Below are positions 25,804-36,492 of a stretch of 64,000 bases of DNA, piece after piece. The notes beneath the pieces are model-generated. The model had not been told where the DNA came from, ran no database searches, and saw nothing but the letters and a program-made list of their open reading frames with translations. Every line of letters starts with the position of its first letter. Positions within the stretch are counted from its first letter, which is position 1. The stretch lies in NCBI RefSeq assembly GCF_001652915.1, contig NZ_BBQI01000039.1, positions 20,580-84,579 of the forward strand, read 5' to 3'. Source of the stretch: Cupriavidus sp. D384. Lineage in GTDB: Bacteria; Pseudomonadota; Gammaproteobacteria; Burkholderiales; Burkholderiaceae. A program made the translations under genes and the position numbers.

Positions 25804-26976
25804 ATGAGCGACAAGACCTATCTCGACCTGCCGTTCTTCGACGACGCGCACCGGCAGCTTGAACGCGACCTGGATGGCTGGTGTGGCGAGCACCTGCGCG
25901 ATATCGATCATCACGACGCCGATGCCGCGTGCCGGGCGCTGGTGCGCCAGCTGGGCCACGCTGGCTGGCTGCGCTACTGCGTGCCGGCAGCCTTCGGCGG
26001 CGCCTTGCCGGCGCTGGACTCGCGCGCACTGTGCCTGCTGCGCGAAACGCTGGCCCGTCACGACGGCCTGGCCGATTTCGCCTTTGCGATGCAGGGCCTG
26101 GGTTCGGGCGCCATCACGCTGGCCGGCAGCGACGCGGTGCGCGAACGCTACCTGCCGCGCGTGGCCCGGGGCGAGGCGATTGCGGCCTTTGCGCTGTCGG
26201 AGCCCGAGGCCGGGTCCGATGTGGCGGCCATGCAATGCAGCGCGCGGCTGTCCGACGACGGCAGCCACTATGTGCTGGACGGCGCCAAGACCTGGATCTC
26301 GAACGGCGGCATTGCCGATTTCTACTGTGTGTTCGCGCGAACGGGCGAGGCGCCCGGCGCGCGTGGCATTACGGCCTTCGTGGTTGATGCCGACGCGCCG
26401 GGGCTGACCATCGCCGAACGGATCGACGTGATTGCCCCGCATCCGCTTGCCACGCTGCGTTTCGACAACTGCCGCGTGCCGGTGGGCAACCGGCTGGGCG
26501 ACGCGGGCCAGGGCTTCAAGGTGGCAATGATGACGCTGGACATCTTCCGCGCATCGGTGGCGGCGGCCGCGCTGGGCTTTGGCCGCGCCGCGCTGGACGA
26601 TGCGCTGGCACGGGCCACGTCGCGGCCGATGTTCGGCGGCGTGCTGGCCGATCTGCAACTGACGCAGGCAGCCATTGGCGAAATGGCGACGGCCATCGAC
26701 TCGGCAGCGTTGCTGACCTACCGCGCTGCCTGGCTGCGCGACGTGCGCCAGCAGCGCACCACGCGCGAGGCGGCCATGGCCAAGATGGTGGCTACCGAGA
26801 ATGCGCAGCAGGTGATCGACCGCGCCGTGCAGATCTTTGGCGGCCTGGGCGTGAAGGTGGGCACGCGCGTGGAGAGCCTGTACCGCGAGATCCGCTCGCT
26901 GCGCATCTACGAAGGCGCCACCGAAGTGCAGAAGCTGATCATCGCGCGCGAGACGCTTGCGGCGCGCCAGGCCTGA
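25804..26976 (+). CDS. Acyl-CoA dehydrogenase of the anthranilyl-CoA cluster
   Basis: The 390-aa flavoprotein has the family pattern: [17 protein letters not shown] (FAD-binding, about 120-136), [16 protein letters not shown] (about 158), [40 protein letters not shown] at the C-terminus. The late [10 protein letters not shown] is the normal acyl-CoA dehydrogenase ending, unlike the sulfur-cluster homologue at 2340. It probably desaturates a ring-opened or alicyclic CoA thioester. Confidence 0.93.
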   Translation: MSDKTYLDLPFFDDAHRQLERDLDGWCGEHLRDIDHHDADAACRALVRQLGHAGWLRYCVPAAFGGALPALDSRALCLLRETLARHDGLADFAFAMQGLGSGAITLAGSDAVRERYLPRVARGEAIAAFALSEPEAGSDVAAMQCSARLSDDGSHYVLDGAKTWISNGGIADFYCVFARTGEAPGARGITAFVVDADAPGLTIAERIDVIAPHPLATLRFDNCRVPVGNRLGDAGQGFKVAMMTLDIFRASVAAAALGFGRAALDDALARATSRPMFGGVLADLQLTQAAIGEMATAIDSAALLTYRAAWLRDVRQQRTTREAAMAKMVATENAQQVIDRAVQIFGGLGVKVGTRVESLYREIRSLRIYEGATEVQKLIIARETLAARQA

Positions 26977-27007
26977 CGCATCGAACCGAATCCAACAGGA
27001 GACAAGC

Positions 27008-28711
27008 ATGGCCGCCCCCACCATCGTCCCGAATGCCGGCGCCAGTACCGCCCCGGGCGCAGCGACGGCGCACGTCGACACCTTTGCCCGGGACCGCCTG
27101 CCGCCGGCGGGCACGTGGCCGGTATTCCAGTTCAACGACGACACGCGCTACCCGGCGCGGCTGAACGCGGCCGTGGAACTGGTGGATCGTCATGTGTCGG
27201 AAGGCAACGGCCAGCGCGTGGCCGTGCGCCACGAGCGCGACGGAAGCATTGAAACGGTGACCTACGCGCAGCTGGCGGCGCTGGTCAGCCGCATCGCCCA
27301 TGTGCTGGTGGAGGACATGAGGCTGGTGCCAGGTAACCGCGTGCTGCTGCGCGGGCCGAACAACCTGATGATGGCGGCCAGCTGGCTGGCAACGGTCAAG
27401 TCCGGGCTGATCGCGGTGCCGACGATGCCGCTGCTGCGGGCCAAGGAACTGCGCCAGATCATCGACAAGGCGCAGGTCTCGGCTGCGCTGTGCGACGCAC
27501 GGTTGCGCGAGGAGCTGGATGCCAACCAGCGCGCCGACGGCGAGCATTACTGCCCGACGCTGACCACGGTGCGCTACTTCAACGGCACCGGCGCAGGGTC
27601 GCTGGAAGCCGCGATGGACGGCAAGCCGGATACCTTCGCGCCCTGCGACACCGCTGCCGACGACATCTGCCTGATCGCGTTCACGAGCGGCACCACGGGC
27701 CAGCCCAAGGGTACCGTGCACTTCCATCGCGATGTACTGGCGATGTGCGACCTGTTTCCGCGCCACGTGCTCAAGCCCACGCCGGACGATGTGTTCTGCG
27801 GCACGCCGCCGATCGCGTTCACGTTCGGGCTGGGCGGCATGCTGTGTTTCCCGCTGCGCATCGGCGCGAGTACGGCGCTGGCGGAGAAGCTCACGCCCGA
27901 GACGCTGCTCAAGCTGATCCAGGACCATCGCGCCACGGTGGTGTTCACGGCGCCAACCTTCTACCGCCAGATGTCGACGCTGGCGAAGAACTTCGATATC
28001 GGCAGCCTGAAGAAGAGCGTGTCGGCCGGCGAGGCGCTGCCCGACGCCACGCGCCAGGCGTGGAAGGCGGCCACCGGCATCGAGATGACCGACGGGCTCG
28101 GCGGCACCGAGATGATGCACATCTTCGTTTCCAGCGCCGGCGCCGATGTGCGGCCCGGTGCGGTGGGCCGCGTGGTGCCGGGCTACGAGGCGCGCATCGT
28201 GGACGACAACATGCAGCCGGTGCCGCCCGGCACCGTGGGCAAGCTGGCCGTGCGCGGCCCCACCGGTTGCCGGTATCTCGATGACCCGCGCCAGGAAGCC
28301 TATGTACGCGACGGCTGGAACCTGCCCGGCGACACCTTCATGGCCGACGCGGACGGCTACTACTTCTATCAGGCCCGCTCCGACGACATGATCATTTCGG
28401 CCGGGTACAACATCGCCGGACCCGAGGTGGAGGGCACGCTGATGAAGCACGAATTCGTGGCCGAGTGCGGCGTGGTGGGCGCGGCCGACGCCGAGCGCGG
28501 CCAGGTGGTGACGGCCTACGTGGTGCTGCGCCCCGGTGTGGAGGCCGGCGAGACCACGCGTACGACCCTGCAGGACTACTGCAAGCGCGAGATCGCGCCC
28601 TACAAGTATCCGCGCCGCATCGAGTTCGTGGCCGCGCTGCCACGCACCGAGACCGGCAAGCTGCAGCGCTTCAGGCTGCGGCAGATGGCGAACGAAGGCG
28701 GCCAGCCGTGA
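27008..28711 (+). CDS. Benzoate-CoA ligase family protein, probable 2-aminobenzoate-CoA ligase
   Basis: The 567-aa AMP-forming ligase starts [11 protein letters not shown], with CAGGAGAC upstream. Motifs: [19 protein letters not shown] (about 220-238), [32 protein letters not shown], and [12 protein letters not shown] with the catalytic lysine at the C-terminus. It would start the pathway by activating the aromatic acid with ATP and CoA. The HFHRD after the P-loop is typical of the benzoate/aminobenzoate ligase group. It lies 31 bp after the dehydrogenase gene. Confidence 0.9.
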   Translation: MAAPTIVPNAGASTAPGAATAHVDTFARDRLPPAGTWPVFQFNDDTRYPARLNAAVELVDRHVSEGNGQRVAVRHERDGSIETVTYAQLAALVSRIAHVLVEDMRLVPGNRVLLRGPNNLMMAASWLATVKSGLIAVPTMPLLRAKELRQIIDKAQVSAALCDARLREELDANQRADGEHYCPTLTTVRYFNGTGAGSLEAAMDGKPDTFAPCDTAADDICLIAFTSGTTGQPKGTVHFHRDVLAMCDLFPRHVLKPTPDDVFCGTPPIAFTFGLGGMLCFPLRIGASTALAEKLTPETLLKLIQDHRATVVFTAPTFYRQMSTLAKNFDIGSLKKSVSAGEALPDATRQAWKAATGIEMTDGLGGTEMMHIFVSSAGADVRPGAVGRVVPGYEARIVDDNMQPVPPGTVGKLAVRGPTGCRYLDDPRQEAYVRDGWNLPGDTFMADADGYYFYQARSDDMIISAGYNIAGPEVEGTLMKHEFVAECGVVGAADAERGQVVTAYVVLRPGVEAGETTRTTLQDYCKREIAPYKYPRRIEFVAALPRTETGKLQRFRLRQMANEGGQP

Positions 28712-28721
28712 GCAACCTGTC

Positions 28722-29153
28722 ATGAGCGAGGTATTCCGCAACCACGTGCGCATCCGCTTCAAGCATTGCGACGCTGCCGGCATCGTGTTCTATCCGCGCT
28801 ACTTCGAGATGCTGAACGACTTTGTCGAGGACTGGTTCGCCGATGCGCTGGACTGGCCGTTCGGCGTCATGCACGGGGCGGCGCACGCCGGCATTCCCAC
28901 GGCCGAACTGCAGTGCCGCTTCGAGGCGCCGAGCCGCCTGGGCGAACTGCTGACCCGCGAACTGCGCGTCACGCATATCGGCCGCAGCAGCTTTGCCGTG
29001 GAGATCCGCTTTGCCGGCCCCGATGGCGGCACGCGCATGGCCATCGCCCAGCGGCTGGTCTGCGTGGATACGCGCGAGATGACCTCGCAGCCGCTGCCGG
29101 ACCCCGTACGCACCGCGATGGGGCGCTACCTGGCGCCCGCCGCACGGCCCTGA
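28722..29153 (+). CDS. Acyl-CoA thioesterase, 4-hydroxybenzoyl-CoA thioesterase type
   Basis: The 143-aa hot-dog-fold enzyme carries the 4HBT signature [28 protein letters not shown] (Asp about 17). It starts 10 bp after the ligase stop. It may recycle CoA from dead-end aromatic CoA esters. Length is normal for the family. Confidence 0.92.
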   Translation: MSEVFRNHVRIRFKHCDAAGIVFYPRYFEMLNDFVEDWFADALDWPFGVMHGAAHAGIPTAELQCRFEAPSRLGELLTRELRVTHIGRSSFAVEIRFAGPDGGTRMAIAQRLVCVDTREMTSQPLPDPVRTAMGRYLAPAARP

Positions 29154-29204
29154 ACAAACCGAACGATCGGAACGAACTGACTGGCATCACCGAGAGGACA
29201 GAAC

Positions 29205-29618
29205 ATGCTGAAGACATTGCAACCGCCCGACTGGGCAGCGCCCAGGGGCTACGCCAACGGCATCATGGCCGAGATGCAGGTGGGCAGCCGCCTGATCTTC
29301 GTGGGCGGGCAGATTGGCTGGAACGGCCAGTGTGAATTCGAGACCGACGATTTCGCGCTGCAGGTGGCGCAGGCGCTGCGCAATATCGTGGCGGTGCTGG
29401 AGCAGGGTGGGGCGCGGCCGGAGCACATCGCGCGCATGACCTGGTATGTGAAGGACAAGGCCGAATATGTGGGCGCCTACAAGGCCATCGGCCAGCACTA
29501 TCGCGATATCGTCGGCCGGCATTTCCCGGCGATGACCGCCGTGGAAGTGGCCGATCTGGTGGAGCCGCGCGCCAAGGTGGAAATCGAGGTCACGGCGGTG
29601 GTGCCGCCGACGGTGTAA
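29205..29618 (+). CDS. RidA/YjgF family protein
   Basis: The 137-aa protein has the RidA fold: VGGQIGWNGQCEFETDDFALQVAQALRNIVAVLEQGGARPEHIARMTWYVKD and the C-terminal VEIEVTAVV. RidA proteins hydrolyse reactive enamines and imines to ketones and ammonia. As the last gene of the cluster it could release the amino group of the ring-reduced 2-amino intermediate; that role is inferred. Confidence 0.9.
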   Translation: MLKTLQPPDWAAPRGYANGIMAEMQVGSRLIFVGGQIGWNGQCEFETDDFALQVAQALRNIVAVLEQGGARPEHIARMTWYVKDKAEYVGAYKAIGQHYRDIVGRHFPAMTAVEVADLVEPRAKVEIEVTAVVPPTV

Positions 29619-29646
29619 ATCACCCGGCGAACCTGTGAAGCCCGGC

Positions 29647-29687
29647 CGTGCGGCACCATGTCATTCCCATGACAGGTAAGCCGCACG
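29647..29687. repeat. Nested hairpin between the RidA gene and carA
   Basis: CGTGCGGC (29647-29654) pairs with GCCGCACG (29680-29687) and, inside, TGTCAT pairs with ATGACA around TCCC. It starts 28 bp after the RidA stop with no T-tract. It may mark the 3' end of the aromatic operon. The rest of the 329-bp gap holds the carA promoter and leader. Confidence 0.55.
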
Positions 29688-29718
29688 CCGCTTCTGTCCA
29701 TCGTAAGTTGTTGAATAC

Positions 29719-29747
29719 TTGAGAAATTGGGTGCGACGGGATATAAT
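29719..29747 (+). promoter_or_regulatory. carA promoter
   Basis: TTGAGA (29719-29724) and a perfect TATAAT (29742-29747) are 17 bp apart. Transcription should start near 29754, leaving a leader of about 195 nt before the GTG of carA. Confidence 0.8.
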
Positions 29748-29947
29748 TCGAAAGTTTCGCTTTCAGAACCCTTCACCCTAGCGCCTACCGTATTCCACCT
29801 TCCGCCGCCCCGATTGCGCGCGTTTTTCATGCACTGCAAAAAAGTGATGAAAAAGCCATGCGCCAGCCGGTCCCTTCAATGGGCCGCCCACGGGGCACGA
29901 GGCGTTGAGCAGGTCGGTCACGGGGTGAGTCCAGCAGGAGCCTACCC

Positions 29948-31096
29948 GTGTTACCGTCTTTTCCGTCCGCCATCCTCGCGCTTGCAGACGGCACGGTCTT
30001 TCGTGGCTATTCCATCGGCGCTTCCGGCCATACGATCGGCGAAGTGGTGTTCAACACCGCCATCACCGGTTATCAGGAAATCCTCACCGACCCGAGCTAT
30101 TCCCGGCAGATCGTCACGCTGACGTATCCGCATATCGGCAATTACGGCGTCAATCCTGAGGATGTAGAAGCCACGAAAGTCCATGCCGCCGGCCTGATCA
30201 TCAAGGATCTGCCGCTTCTGGCCTCCAACTTCCGCAAGGAACACACGCTCGCCCATTACCTGAAGCAGGAAAAGGTCGTGGCGATCGCCGGTATCGATAC
30301 CCGCAAGCTGACCCGTATCCTCCGCGAAAAGGGCGCCCAGAACGGCTGCATCCTGGCAGGCGAGGACAACGTGCAGAAGGCCATCGACCTGGCGCGCTCG
30401 TTCCCGGGCCTGTCGGGCATGGACCTGGCGAAGGTCGTGTCCGTCAAGGAACCGTACGAGTGGACCCAGACCGAATGGAAGCTGGGCGAAGGCTACGGCA
30501 AGCAGGACAAGCCGCAGTTCCACGTGGTGGCCTATGACTACGGCGTCAAGTTCAACATCCTGCGCATGCTGGCCGAGCGCGGCTGCAAGGTGACGGTGCT
30601 GCCGGCGCAAGCCAGCGCGGCCGATGCCCTGGCGCTGAATCCGGACGGCATCTTCCTGTCGAACGGCCCTGGCGACCCCGAGCCGTGCGACTACGCCATC
30701 GCCGCCACGCGCGAGTTCATCGCCCGCGGCATCCCCACGTTCGGCATCTGCCTGGGTCACCAGATCATGGCACTGGCCGTGGGCGCGAAGACGCTCAAGA
30801 TGAGCACGGGCCACCATGGCGCGAACCATCCGGTCAAGGATCACGACGATGGCCGTGTGGTGATTACGTCGCAGAACCACGGTTTCGCCGTCGATGCGTC
30901 GACGCTGCCGGCCAACGCACGTGTGACGCACACGTCGCTGTTCGACGGCACGCTGCAAGGCTTCGCGCTGACCGACAAGCCTGCCTTCTGCTTCCAGGGT
31001 CACCCGGAAGCGTCGCCGGGTCCGCATGACATCGCGTACCTGTTCGACCGCTTCACGAAGCTGATGCAGGACGCCCGCGCCAAGGCGGCTGCCTGA
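29948..31096 (+). CDS. carA: Carbamoyl-phosphate synthase small subunit
   Basis: The 382-aa glutaminase subunit starts at a GTG with AGGAG 9 bases upstream. The N-terminal domain ([17 protein letters not shown]) is followed by a class I glutamine amidotransferase domain: [15 protein letters not shown], then [32 protein letters not shown] with the nucleophile Cys. The His-Glu pair is in [15 protein letters not shown]. It supplies ammonia to CarB for arginine and pyrimidine synthesis. Confidence 0.97.
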   Translation: MLPSFPSAILALADGTVFRGYSIGASGHTIGEVVFNTAITGYQEILTDPSYSRQIVTLTYPHIGNYGVNPEDVEATKVHAAGLIIKDLPLLASNFRKEHTLAHYLKQEKVVAIAGIDTRKLTRILREKGAQNGCILAGEDNVQKAIDLARSFPGLSGMDLAKVVSVKEPYEWTQTEWKLGEGYGKQDKPQFHVVAYDYGVKFNILRMLAERGCKVTVLPAQASAADALALNPDGIFLSNGPGDPEPCDYAIAATREFIARGIPTFGICLGHQIMALAVGAKTLKMSTGHHGANHPVKDHDDGRVVITSQNHGFAVDASTLPANARVTHTSLFDGTLQGFALTDKPAFCFQGHPEASPGPHDIAYLFDRFTKLMQDARAKAAA

Positions 31097-31143
31097 CGCG
31101 GCGAGATGACGCTTTCGAGAGACCTGAACAGGACCTGCCCGAC

Positions 31144-31824
31144 ATGACTGCTTTCATGCACGCCAGCTTCGGCATCACCGACTTCTGGACCTATGTGCTC
31201 GGCACGATCTTCATCGTGCTGCTGCCGGGGCCGAACTCGATGTATGTGTTGTCGGTGGCCGCCCAGCGCGGCGTGCGTGCCGGCTACAAGGGCGCGTGCG
31301 GCGTGTTCGTGGGCGATGCCATCCTGATGGTGCTGTCGGCCGCGGGCGTGGCCTCGCTGCTCAAGGCCAGCCCGGCGCTGTTCCACGTGATCAAGTACGT
31401 GGGCGCCGGCTACCTGGGCTGGATCGGCTTCCAGATGCTGCGCGGGGCAGTGCGCAACTGGTCGAAGCCGGCAAGCCCGGACAGCGCTGCGGCGCAGGCG
31501 GCCGTGCCCGTGGACAGGTCTGCGAACCCGTTCACCAAGGCGCTGGTCATCAGCCTGCTGAACCCGAAGGCCATCCTGTTCTTTATCTCGTTCTTCATCC
31601 AGTTCGTGGATCCGCAGTTCGCGTATCCGGCGCTGTCGTTCGTGGCGCTGGGGCTGGTCTGCCAGATCTGCAGCTTCGCGTACCTGACGACGATCATCTT
31701 CGTGGGCGCGCGGCTGGCCGATGCGTTCCGCCGCCGCCGGCGCCTGTCCGCAGGCATGTCGAGCGGGGTCGGCGCGATGTTCATCGGCTTCGGTGCCAAG
31801 CTGGCCACGGCCACCCTGGGCTGA
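31144..31824 (+). CDS. LysE/RhtB family amino-acid exporter (LeuE-like)
   Basis: The 226-aa membrane protein has the LysE family start: [28 protein letters not shown], then [16 protein letters not shown] and [27 protein letters not shown]. About six hydrophobic segments are visible. It sits between carA and carB on the same strand, 47 and 68 bp away, so it should be co-transcribed with them. The cargo may be leucine or another neutral amino acid; not determined. Confidence 0.92.
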   Translation: MTAFMHASFGITDFWTYVLGTIFIVLLPGPNSMYVLSVAAQRGVRAGYKGACGVFVGDAILMVLSAAGVASLLKASPALFHVIKYVGAGYLGWIGFQMLRGAVRNWSKPASPDSAAAQAAVPVDRSANPFTKALVISLLNPKAILFFISFFIQFVDPQFAYPALSFVALGLVCQICSFAYLTTIIFVGARLADAFRRRRRLSAGMSSGVGAMFIGFGAKLATATLG

Positions 31825-31892
31825 CGATCCAAAACCTGATATCCGGTACGGGCCGCGGGAACTTGCGGGCCGGCCAACAAAGAGAGCGTGCA

Positions 31893-34800
31893 ATGCCAAA
31901 GCGCACAGACATCAAGAGCATCCTAATCATCGGCGCAGGCCCGATCATCATCGGCCAGGCGTGCGAATTCGACTACTCCGGCGCACAGGCCTGCAAGGCG
32001 CTGCGCGAAGAGGGCTTCAAGGTCATCCTGGTCAACTCGAACCCGGCGACCATCATGACGGACCCGAACACGGCCGACGTGACGTACATCGAGCCCATCA
32101 CGTGGGAAGTGGTCGAGCGCATCATCGAGAAAGAGCGCCCGGACGCCATCCTGCCGACCATGGGCGGCCAGACCGCGCTGAACTGCGCGCTGGACCTGCA
32201 TCGCCATGGCGTGCTGGACAAGTACAAGGTGGAGCTGATCGGCGCCTCGCCGGAAGCCATCGACAAGGCCGAAGACCGCCAGAAGTTCAAGGATGCGATG
32301 ACCAAGATTGGCCTGGGTTCGGCCAAGTCGGGTATCGCCCATTCGATGGACGAGGCCGTGGCCGTGCAGTCGCGCATCGCCCAGGAAACCGGCACTGCCG
32401 GCTACCCGATCGTGATCCGCCCGTCGTTCACGCTGGGCGGCACCGGCGGCGGCATCGCCTACAACCGCGAAGAGTTCGAAGAGATCTGCAAGCGCGGCCT
32501 GGACCTGTCGCCCACGCGCGAGCTGCTGATCGAGGAATCGCTGCTCGGCTGGAAGGAATACGAGATGGAAGTGGTCCGCGACAAGGCGGACAACTGCATC
32601 ATCATCTGCTCGATCGAAAACCTGGACCCGATGGGCATCCACACCGGTGACTCGATCACCGTGGCCCCGGCCCAGACGCTGACCGACAAGGAATACCAGA
32701 TCCTGCGTAACGCCTCGCTGGCCGTGCTGCGCGAGATCGGCGTGGACACCGGCGGTTCCAACGTGCAGTTCTCGATCAATCCGAAGGATGGCCGGATGAT
32801 CGTGATCGAGATGAACCCGCGTGTGTCGCGTTCGTCGGCACTGGCCTCGAAGGCCACGGGCTTCCCGATCGCCAAGGTCGCGGCCAAGCTGGCCGTGGGC
32901 TACACGCTGGACGAGCTGAAGAACGAAATCACCGGCGGCCAGACCCCGGCGTCGTTCGAGCCGTCGATCGACTACGTGGTCACCAAGGTGCCGCGTTTCG
33001 CGTTCGAAAAATTCCCGGCTGCCGACAGCCACCTGACCACCCAGATGAAGTCGGTGGGCGAAGTGATGGCCATGGGCCGTACCTTCCAGGAATCGTTCCA
33101 GAAGGCCCTGCGCGGCCTGGAAGTGGGCGTGGACGGCCTGGACGAGAAGTCGACCGACCGCGACGAAGTGGTCGAGGAAATCGGCGAAGCCGGCCCGGAT
33201 CGTATCTGGTACGTGGGCGACGCGTTCCGCCTGGGCATGTCGCTGGAAGAGGTCTACGCCGAGACCGACATCGATCCGTGGTTCCTGGCCCAGATCGAAG
33301 ACATCGTCAAGACCGAAGGCCTGGTACGCAACCGCACGCTGGAAAGCCTGTCGGCTGTCGAGCTGCGCTTCCTGAAGCAGAAGGGCTTTTCTGACCGCCG
33401 CCTGGCCAGGCTGCTCAAGACCAACGCCAAGGCCGTGCGCGAGGCGCGCCTGGCGCAGAACGTGCGCCCGGTCTACAAGCGCGTGGACACCTGCGCGGCC
33501 GAGTTCGCCACCAACACCGCCTACATGTACGGCACGTACGAAGCCGAGCATGGCGAGTGCGAGGCGGACCCGACCACCAACAAGAAGATCATGGTGCTGG
33601 GCGGTGGCCCGAACCGGATCGGCCAGGGTATCGAGTTCGACTACTGCTGCGTGCATGCCGCGCTGGCACTGCGCGAAGACGGGTACGAGACCATCATGGT
33701 CAACTGCAACCCGGAAACCGTGTCGACCGACTATGACACCTCGGATCGCCTGTACTTCGAGCCGCTGACGCTTGAAGACGTGCTGGAAATCGTCGACAAG
33801 GAAAAGCCGGTTGGCGTGATCGTCCAGTACGGCGGCCAGACCCCGCTGAAGCTTGCGCTGGACCTGGAAGCCAACGGCGTGCCCATCATCGGCACGAGCC
33901 CGGACATGATCGACGCCGCGGAAGACCGCGAGCGTTTCCAGAAGCTGCTGCAGGACCTGGGCCTGCGCCAGCCGCCGAACCGCACGGCCCGTGCCGAGGA
34001 CGAAGCGCTGCGCCTGGCCGAGGAAATCGGCTATCCGCTGGTGGTGCGTCCGTCGTACGTGCTGGGTGGCCGCGCCATGGAAATCGTGCACGAGCCGCGC
34101 GACCTCGAGCGCTACATGCGCGAGGCCGTGAAGGTGTCGAACGATTCGCCGGTGCTGCTGGACCGCTTCCTGAACGACGCGATCGAATGCGATGTGGACG
34201 CCCTGTGCGACGGCCAGCGCGTGTTCATCGGCGGCGTGATGGAGCACATCGAACAGGCTGGCGTCCACTCGGGCGACTCGGCCTGCTCGCTGCCGCCGTA
34301 CTCGCTGTCGCAGGCGACCGTCGACGAACTGAAGCGCCAGACCGCCGCGATGGCCAAGGCGCTGAACGTGATTGGCCTGATGAACGTGCAGTTCGCCATC
34401 CAGCAGAAGAACGGCGAAGACATCGTCTACGTGCTGGAAGTGAACCCGCGTGCGTCGCGCACGGTGCCGTACGTGTCGAAGGCTACCGGCCTGTCGCTGG
34501 CGAAGATCGCCGCGCGCTGCATGGCCGGCCAGTCGCTGGACTCGCAAGGCATTGGCGCGGAAGTCGTGCCGCCGTACTTCAGCGTCAAGGAAGCCGTGTT
34601 CCCGTTCAACAAGTTCCCGGGCGTGGATCCGGTCCTCGGACCTGAAATGCGTTCCACCGGCGAAGTGATGGGCGTGGGCAAGGTGTTCGGCGAAGCGCTG
34701 TTCAAGAGCCAGCTGGCTGCCGGTTCGCGTCTGCCCGAGAAGGGCACCGTGCTGATCACGGTGAAGGACAGCGACAAGCCGCGCGCCGTGACCGTGGCCC

Positions 34801-35141
34801 GCATGCTGCACGACCTGGGCTACCCGATCGTTGCCACGCGCGGTACGGCTTCGGCCATCGAGGCTGCCGGCATCCCGGTCCGCGTGGTCAACAAGGTCAA
34901 GGACGGCCGTCCGCACATCGTGGACATGATCAAGAACGGCGAACTGGCCCTGGTCTTCACGACCGTGGACGAGACGCGCACGGCAATCGCCGATTCGCGT
35001 TCGATCCGTATCGCCGCGCTGGCTGCCCGCGTGCCGTACTACACCACCATCGCCGGCGCCAACGCCGCCGTGGAAGGCCTGAAGCACATGCAAAGCCTGG
35101 AGGTCTACGACCTGCAAGGCCTGCACAAGCAACTGGCCTGA
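31893..35141 (+). CDS. carB: Carbamoyl-phosphate synthase large subunit
   Basis: The 1082-aa protein starts [21 protein letters not shown]. It contains the two homologous ATP-grasp halves (first about 1-400, second about 555-935) with repeated [16 protein letters not shown] / [16 protein letters not shown] segments. A linking oligomerisation domain lies between them, and a C-terminal MGS-like allosteric domain begins near 940 ([25 protein letters not shown]). It makes carbamoyl phosphate from bicarbonate, ammonia and two ATP. Length is close to that of E. coli. Confidence 0.98.
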   Translation: MPKRTDIKSILIIGAGPIIIGQACEFDYSGAQACKALREEGFKVILVNSNPATIMTDPNTADVTYIEPITWEVVERIIEKERPDAILPTMGGQTALNCALDLHRHGVLDKYKVELIGASPEAIDKAEDRQKFKDAMTKIGLGSAKSGIAHSMDEAVAVQSRIAQETGTAGYPIVIRPSFTLGGTGGGIAYNREEFEEICKRGLDLSPTRELLIEESLLGWKEYEMEVVRDKADNCIIICSIENLDPMGIHTGDSITVAPAQTLTDKEYQILRNASLAVLREIGVDTGGSNVQFSINPKDGRMIVIEMNPRVSRSSALASKATGFPIAKVAAKLAVGYTLDELKNEITGGQTPASFEPSIDYVVTKVPRFAFEKFPAADSHLTTQMKSVGEVMAMGRTFQESFQKALRGLEVGVDGLDEKSTDRDEVVEEIGEAGPDRIWYVGDAFRLGMSLEEVYAETDIDPWFLAQIEDIVKTEGLVRNRTLESLSAVELRFLKQKGFSDRRLARLLKTNAKAVREARLAQNVRPVYKRVDTCAAEFATNTAYMYGTYEAEHGECEADPTTNKKIMVLGGGPNRIGQGIEFDYCCVHAALALREDGYETIMVNCNPETVSTDYDTSDRLYFEPLTLEDVLEIVDKEKPVGVIVQYGGQTPLKLALDLEANGVPIIGTSPDMIDAAEDRERFQKLLQDLGLRQPPNRTARAEDEALRLAEEIGYPLVVRPSYVLGGRAMEIVHEPRDLERYMREAVKVSNDSPVLLDRFLNDAIECDVDALCDGQRVFIGGVMEHIEQAGVHSGDSACSLPPYSLSQATVDELKRQTAAMAKALNVIGLMNVQFAIQQKNGEDIVYVLEVNPRASRTVPYVSKATGLSLAKIAARCMAGQSLDSQGIGAEVVPPYFSVKEAVFPFNKFPGVDPVLGPEMRSTGEVMGVGKVFGEALFKSQLAAGSRLPEKGTVLITVKDSDKPRAVTVARMLHDLGYPIVATRGTASAIEAAGIPVRVVNKVKDGRPHIVDMIKNGELALVFTTVDETRTAIADSRSIRIAALAARVPYYTTIAGANAAVEGLKHMQSLEVYDLQGLHKQLA

Positions 35142-35166
35142 TCCAGGCCGGTCGAGTGCCGCCTAT

Positions 35167-35226
35167 GCTGCGGTGCGGGGAAACGCCCCCGTGCCGCAGC
35201 GCTGCCGCCGGGTTGATACCGGCGGC
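35167..35226 (+). terminator. Twin GC-rich hairpins between carB and greA
   Basis: A 14-bp stem (GCTGCGGTGCGGGG with CCCCGTGCCGCAGC, two G-U pairs, 35167-35200) is followed by an 8-bp stem GCCGCCGG/CCGGCGGC (35204-35226). Neither has a T-run. They may reduce read-through from carB. The rest of the 247-bp gap to greA shows only a run of seven T at 35369-35375. Confidence 0.5.
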
Positions 35227-35388
35227 GGTTCTGGCCTAAACTACGTCGAATTCGCTGATCGATCCGTGCCCCGGTGCCGGTTCGATCCCATCTGAAAGCC
35301 GCGGTCGAGCGGAAGTGCTGACCGGCAGAATTGCTGCCGGAGCATGGTTCCAGCTCCGCTGCGGCTCATTTTTTTGTTGAACGAGACA

Positions 35389-35865
35389 ATGAGCACCATT
35401 CCGATTACCAAGCGCGGCGCCGAACTCCTGAAGGAAGAGCTGCAGCGCCTCAAGGCCGTCGAACGTCCTGCGGTGATCAATGCCATCTCCGAGGCACGTG
35501 CCCAGGGCGACCTGTCGGAAAACGCCGAGTACGACGCTGCCAAGGAAAAGCAGGCATTCATCGAAGGCCGTATTCAGGAAGTGGAGGCCAAGCTCTCCGC
35601 CGCCCAGGTTATCGACCCGACCCAGCTCGACACCGACGGCCGCATCGTGTTCGGTGCCACCGTGGACCTGGAAGACCTGGAATCGGGCAGCGCCGTGAGC
35701 TACCAGATCGTCGGCGACGACGAAGCCGATCTGGACAGTGGCAAGATTTCGGTCAGCTCGCCGATCGCGCGCGCCCTGATCGGCAAGTTCGAGGGCGATG
35801 TCGCCATCGTGCTGGCTCCGGGCGGTGAACGCGAATACGAAGTCATCACCGTCCGCTACATCTGA
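35389..35865 (+). CDS. greA: Transcription elongation factor GreA
   Basis: The 158-aa product starts [22 protein letters not shown]. The N-terminal coiled coil has the acidic tip in [27 protein letters not shown], which reaches the RNA polymerase active site and triggers cleavage of backtracked RNA. The C-terminal FKBP-like domain ends in [19 protein letters not shown]. Length matches the family. Confidence 0.98.
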   Translation: MSTIPITKRGAELLKEELQRLKAVERPAVINAISEARAQGDLSENAEYDAAKEKQAFIEGRIQEVEAKLSAAQVIDPTQLDTDGRIVFGATVDLEDLESGSAVSYQIVGDDEADLDSGKISVSSPIARALIGKFEGDVAIVLAPGGEREYEVITVRYI

Positions 35866-35880
35866 CGCGGCGGGGCACGG

Positions 35881-36384
35881 GTGTTCTCGTCTTCGTACTC
35901 GAATCTGCCGCCGCTGCCGCACCGTATCTTCCTGCTGCTGACCGTGGTCTGGGCGGGGAGCCTGTGGACTGTCGGTTACATGGTGGCACCGACGCTGTTC
36001 GCCGTGCTGCCCAGCCGCGAGACGGCCGGCATGATTGCGGGACACCTGTTCCGCTATGAGGCTATCCTCGGCGTGACGATCGGTGTGCTGCAGCTGGTGT
36101 TGTGTAATGTGCTGATTCGCCGCGGCGCCGCGCGTTATCGGGCCCTGCGCTGGATCGTGCTGTCGATGCTGGTGTGCGTGCTGGCGGGTTATTTCGGCCT
36201 GCAGCCGTTCATGGAAGGGCTCAAGGTCAAGGCGCAGGCGCTGAACCTGGGTGTTTCGGATTCGCCGTACAAGAGCCAGTTCGGCATGCTGCATGGCGTG
36301 TCGAGCGTGTTCTACCTGCTGCAAAGCCTGCTGGCCCTGGTGCTGGTGTGGCGCGCCAGCGCGCCGCGAGCGGCTGGAGAGTAA
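35881..36384 (+). CDS. DUF4149 membrane protein
   Basis: The 167-aa product starts at GTG 15 bp after greA. It shows four hydrophobic segments (about 15-37, 55-77, 88-110, 140-160) and the DUF4149 opening HRIFLLLTVVWAGSLWTVGYMVAPTLFAVL. Its function is unknown. The greA-DUF4149-yhbY arrangement is usual in Burkholderiales. Confidence 0.88.
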   Translation: MFSSSYSNLPPLPHRIFLLLTVVWAGSLWTVGYMVAPTLFAVLPSRETAGMIAGHLFRYEAILGVTIGVLQLVLCNVLIRRGAARYRALRWIVLSMLVCVLAGYFGLQPFMEGLKVKAQALNLGVSDSPYKSQFGMLHGVSSVFYLLQSLLALVLVWRASAPRAAGE

Positions 36385-36414
36385 GCGGCGGAAAGGCCCG
36401 GAAGACCCCGGAAA

Positions 36415-36445
36415 AGGAAAAAGGCGGCCATGGCCGCCTTTCTTG
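36415..36445. terminator. Bidirectional terminator between DUF4149 and yhbY genes
   Basis: AAGGCGGCCA and TGGCCGCCTT form a perfect 20-bp palindrome (36421-36440), with A-rich DNA on the left and TCTT on the right, between convergent genes. Confidence 0.8.
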
Positions 36446-36492
36446 CTGGGTCATGGGAACCGATTGGCATGCAGCCAATCTGATCCTGCCGG

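Noticed and set aside
31923..35132. 1069-codon open frame on the minus strand opposite carB
   Set aside because: It is a by-product of high third-position GC in carB. Its translation is His/Arg/Val-rich with no family resemblance, and carB on the other strand is certain.
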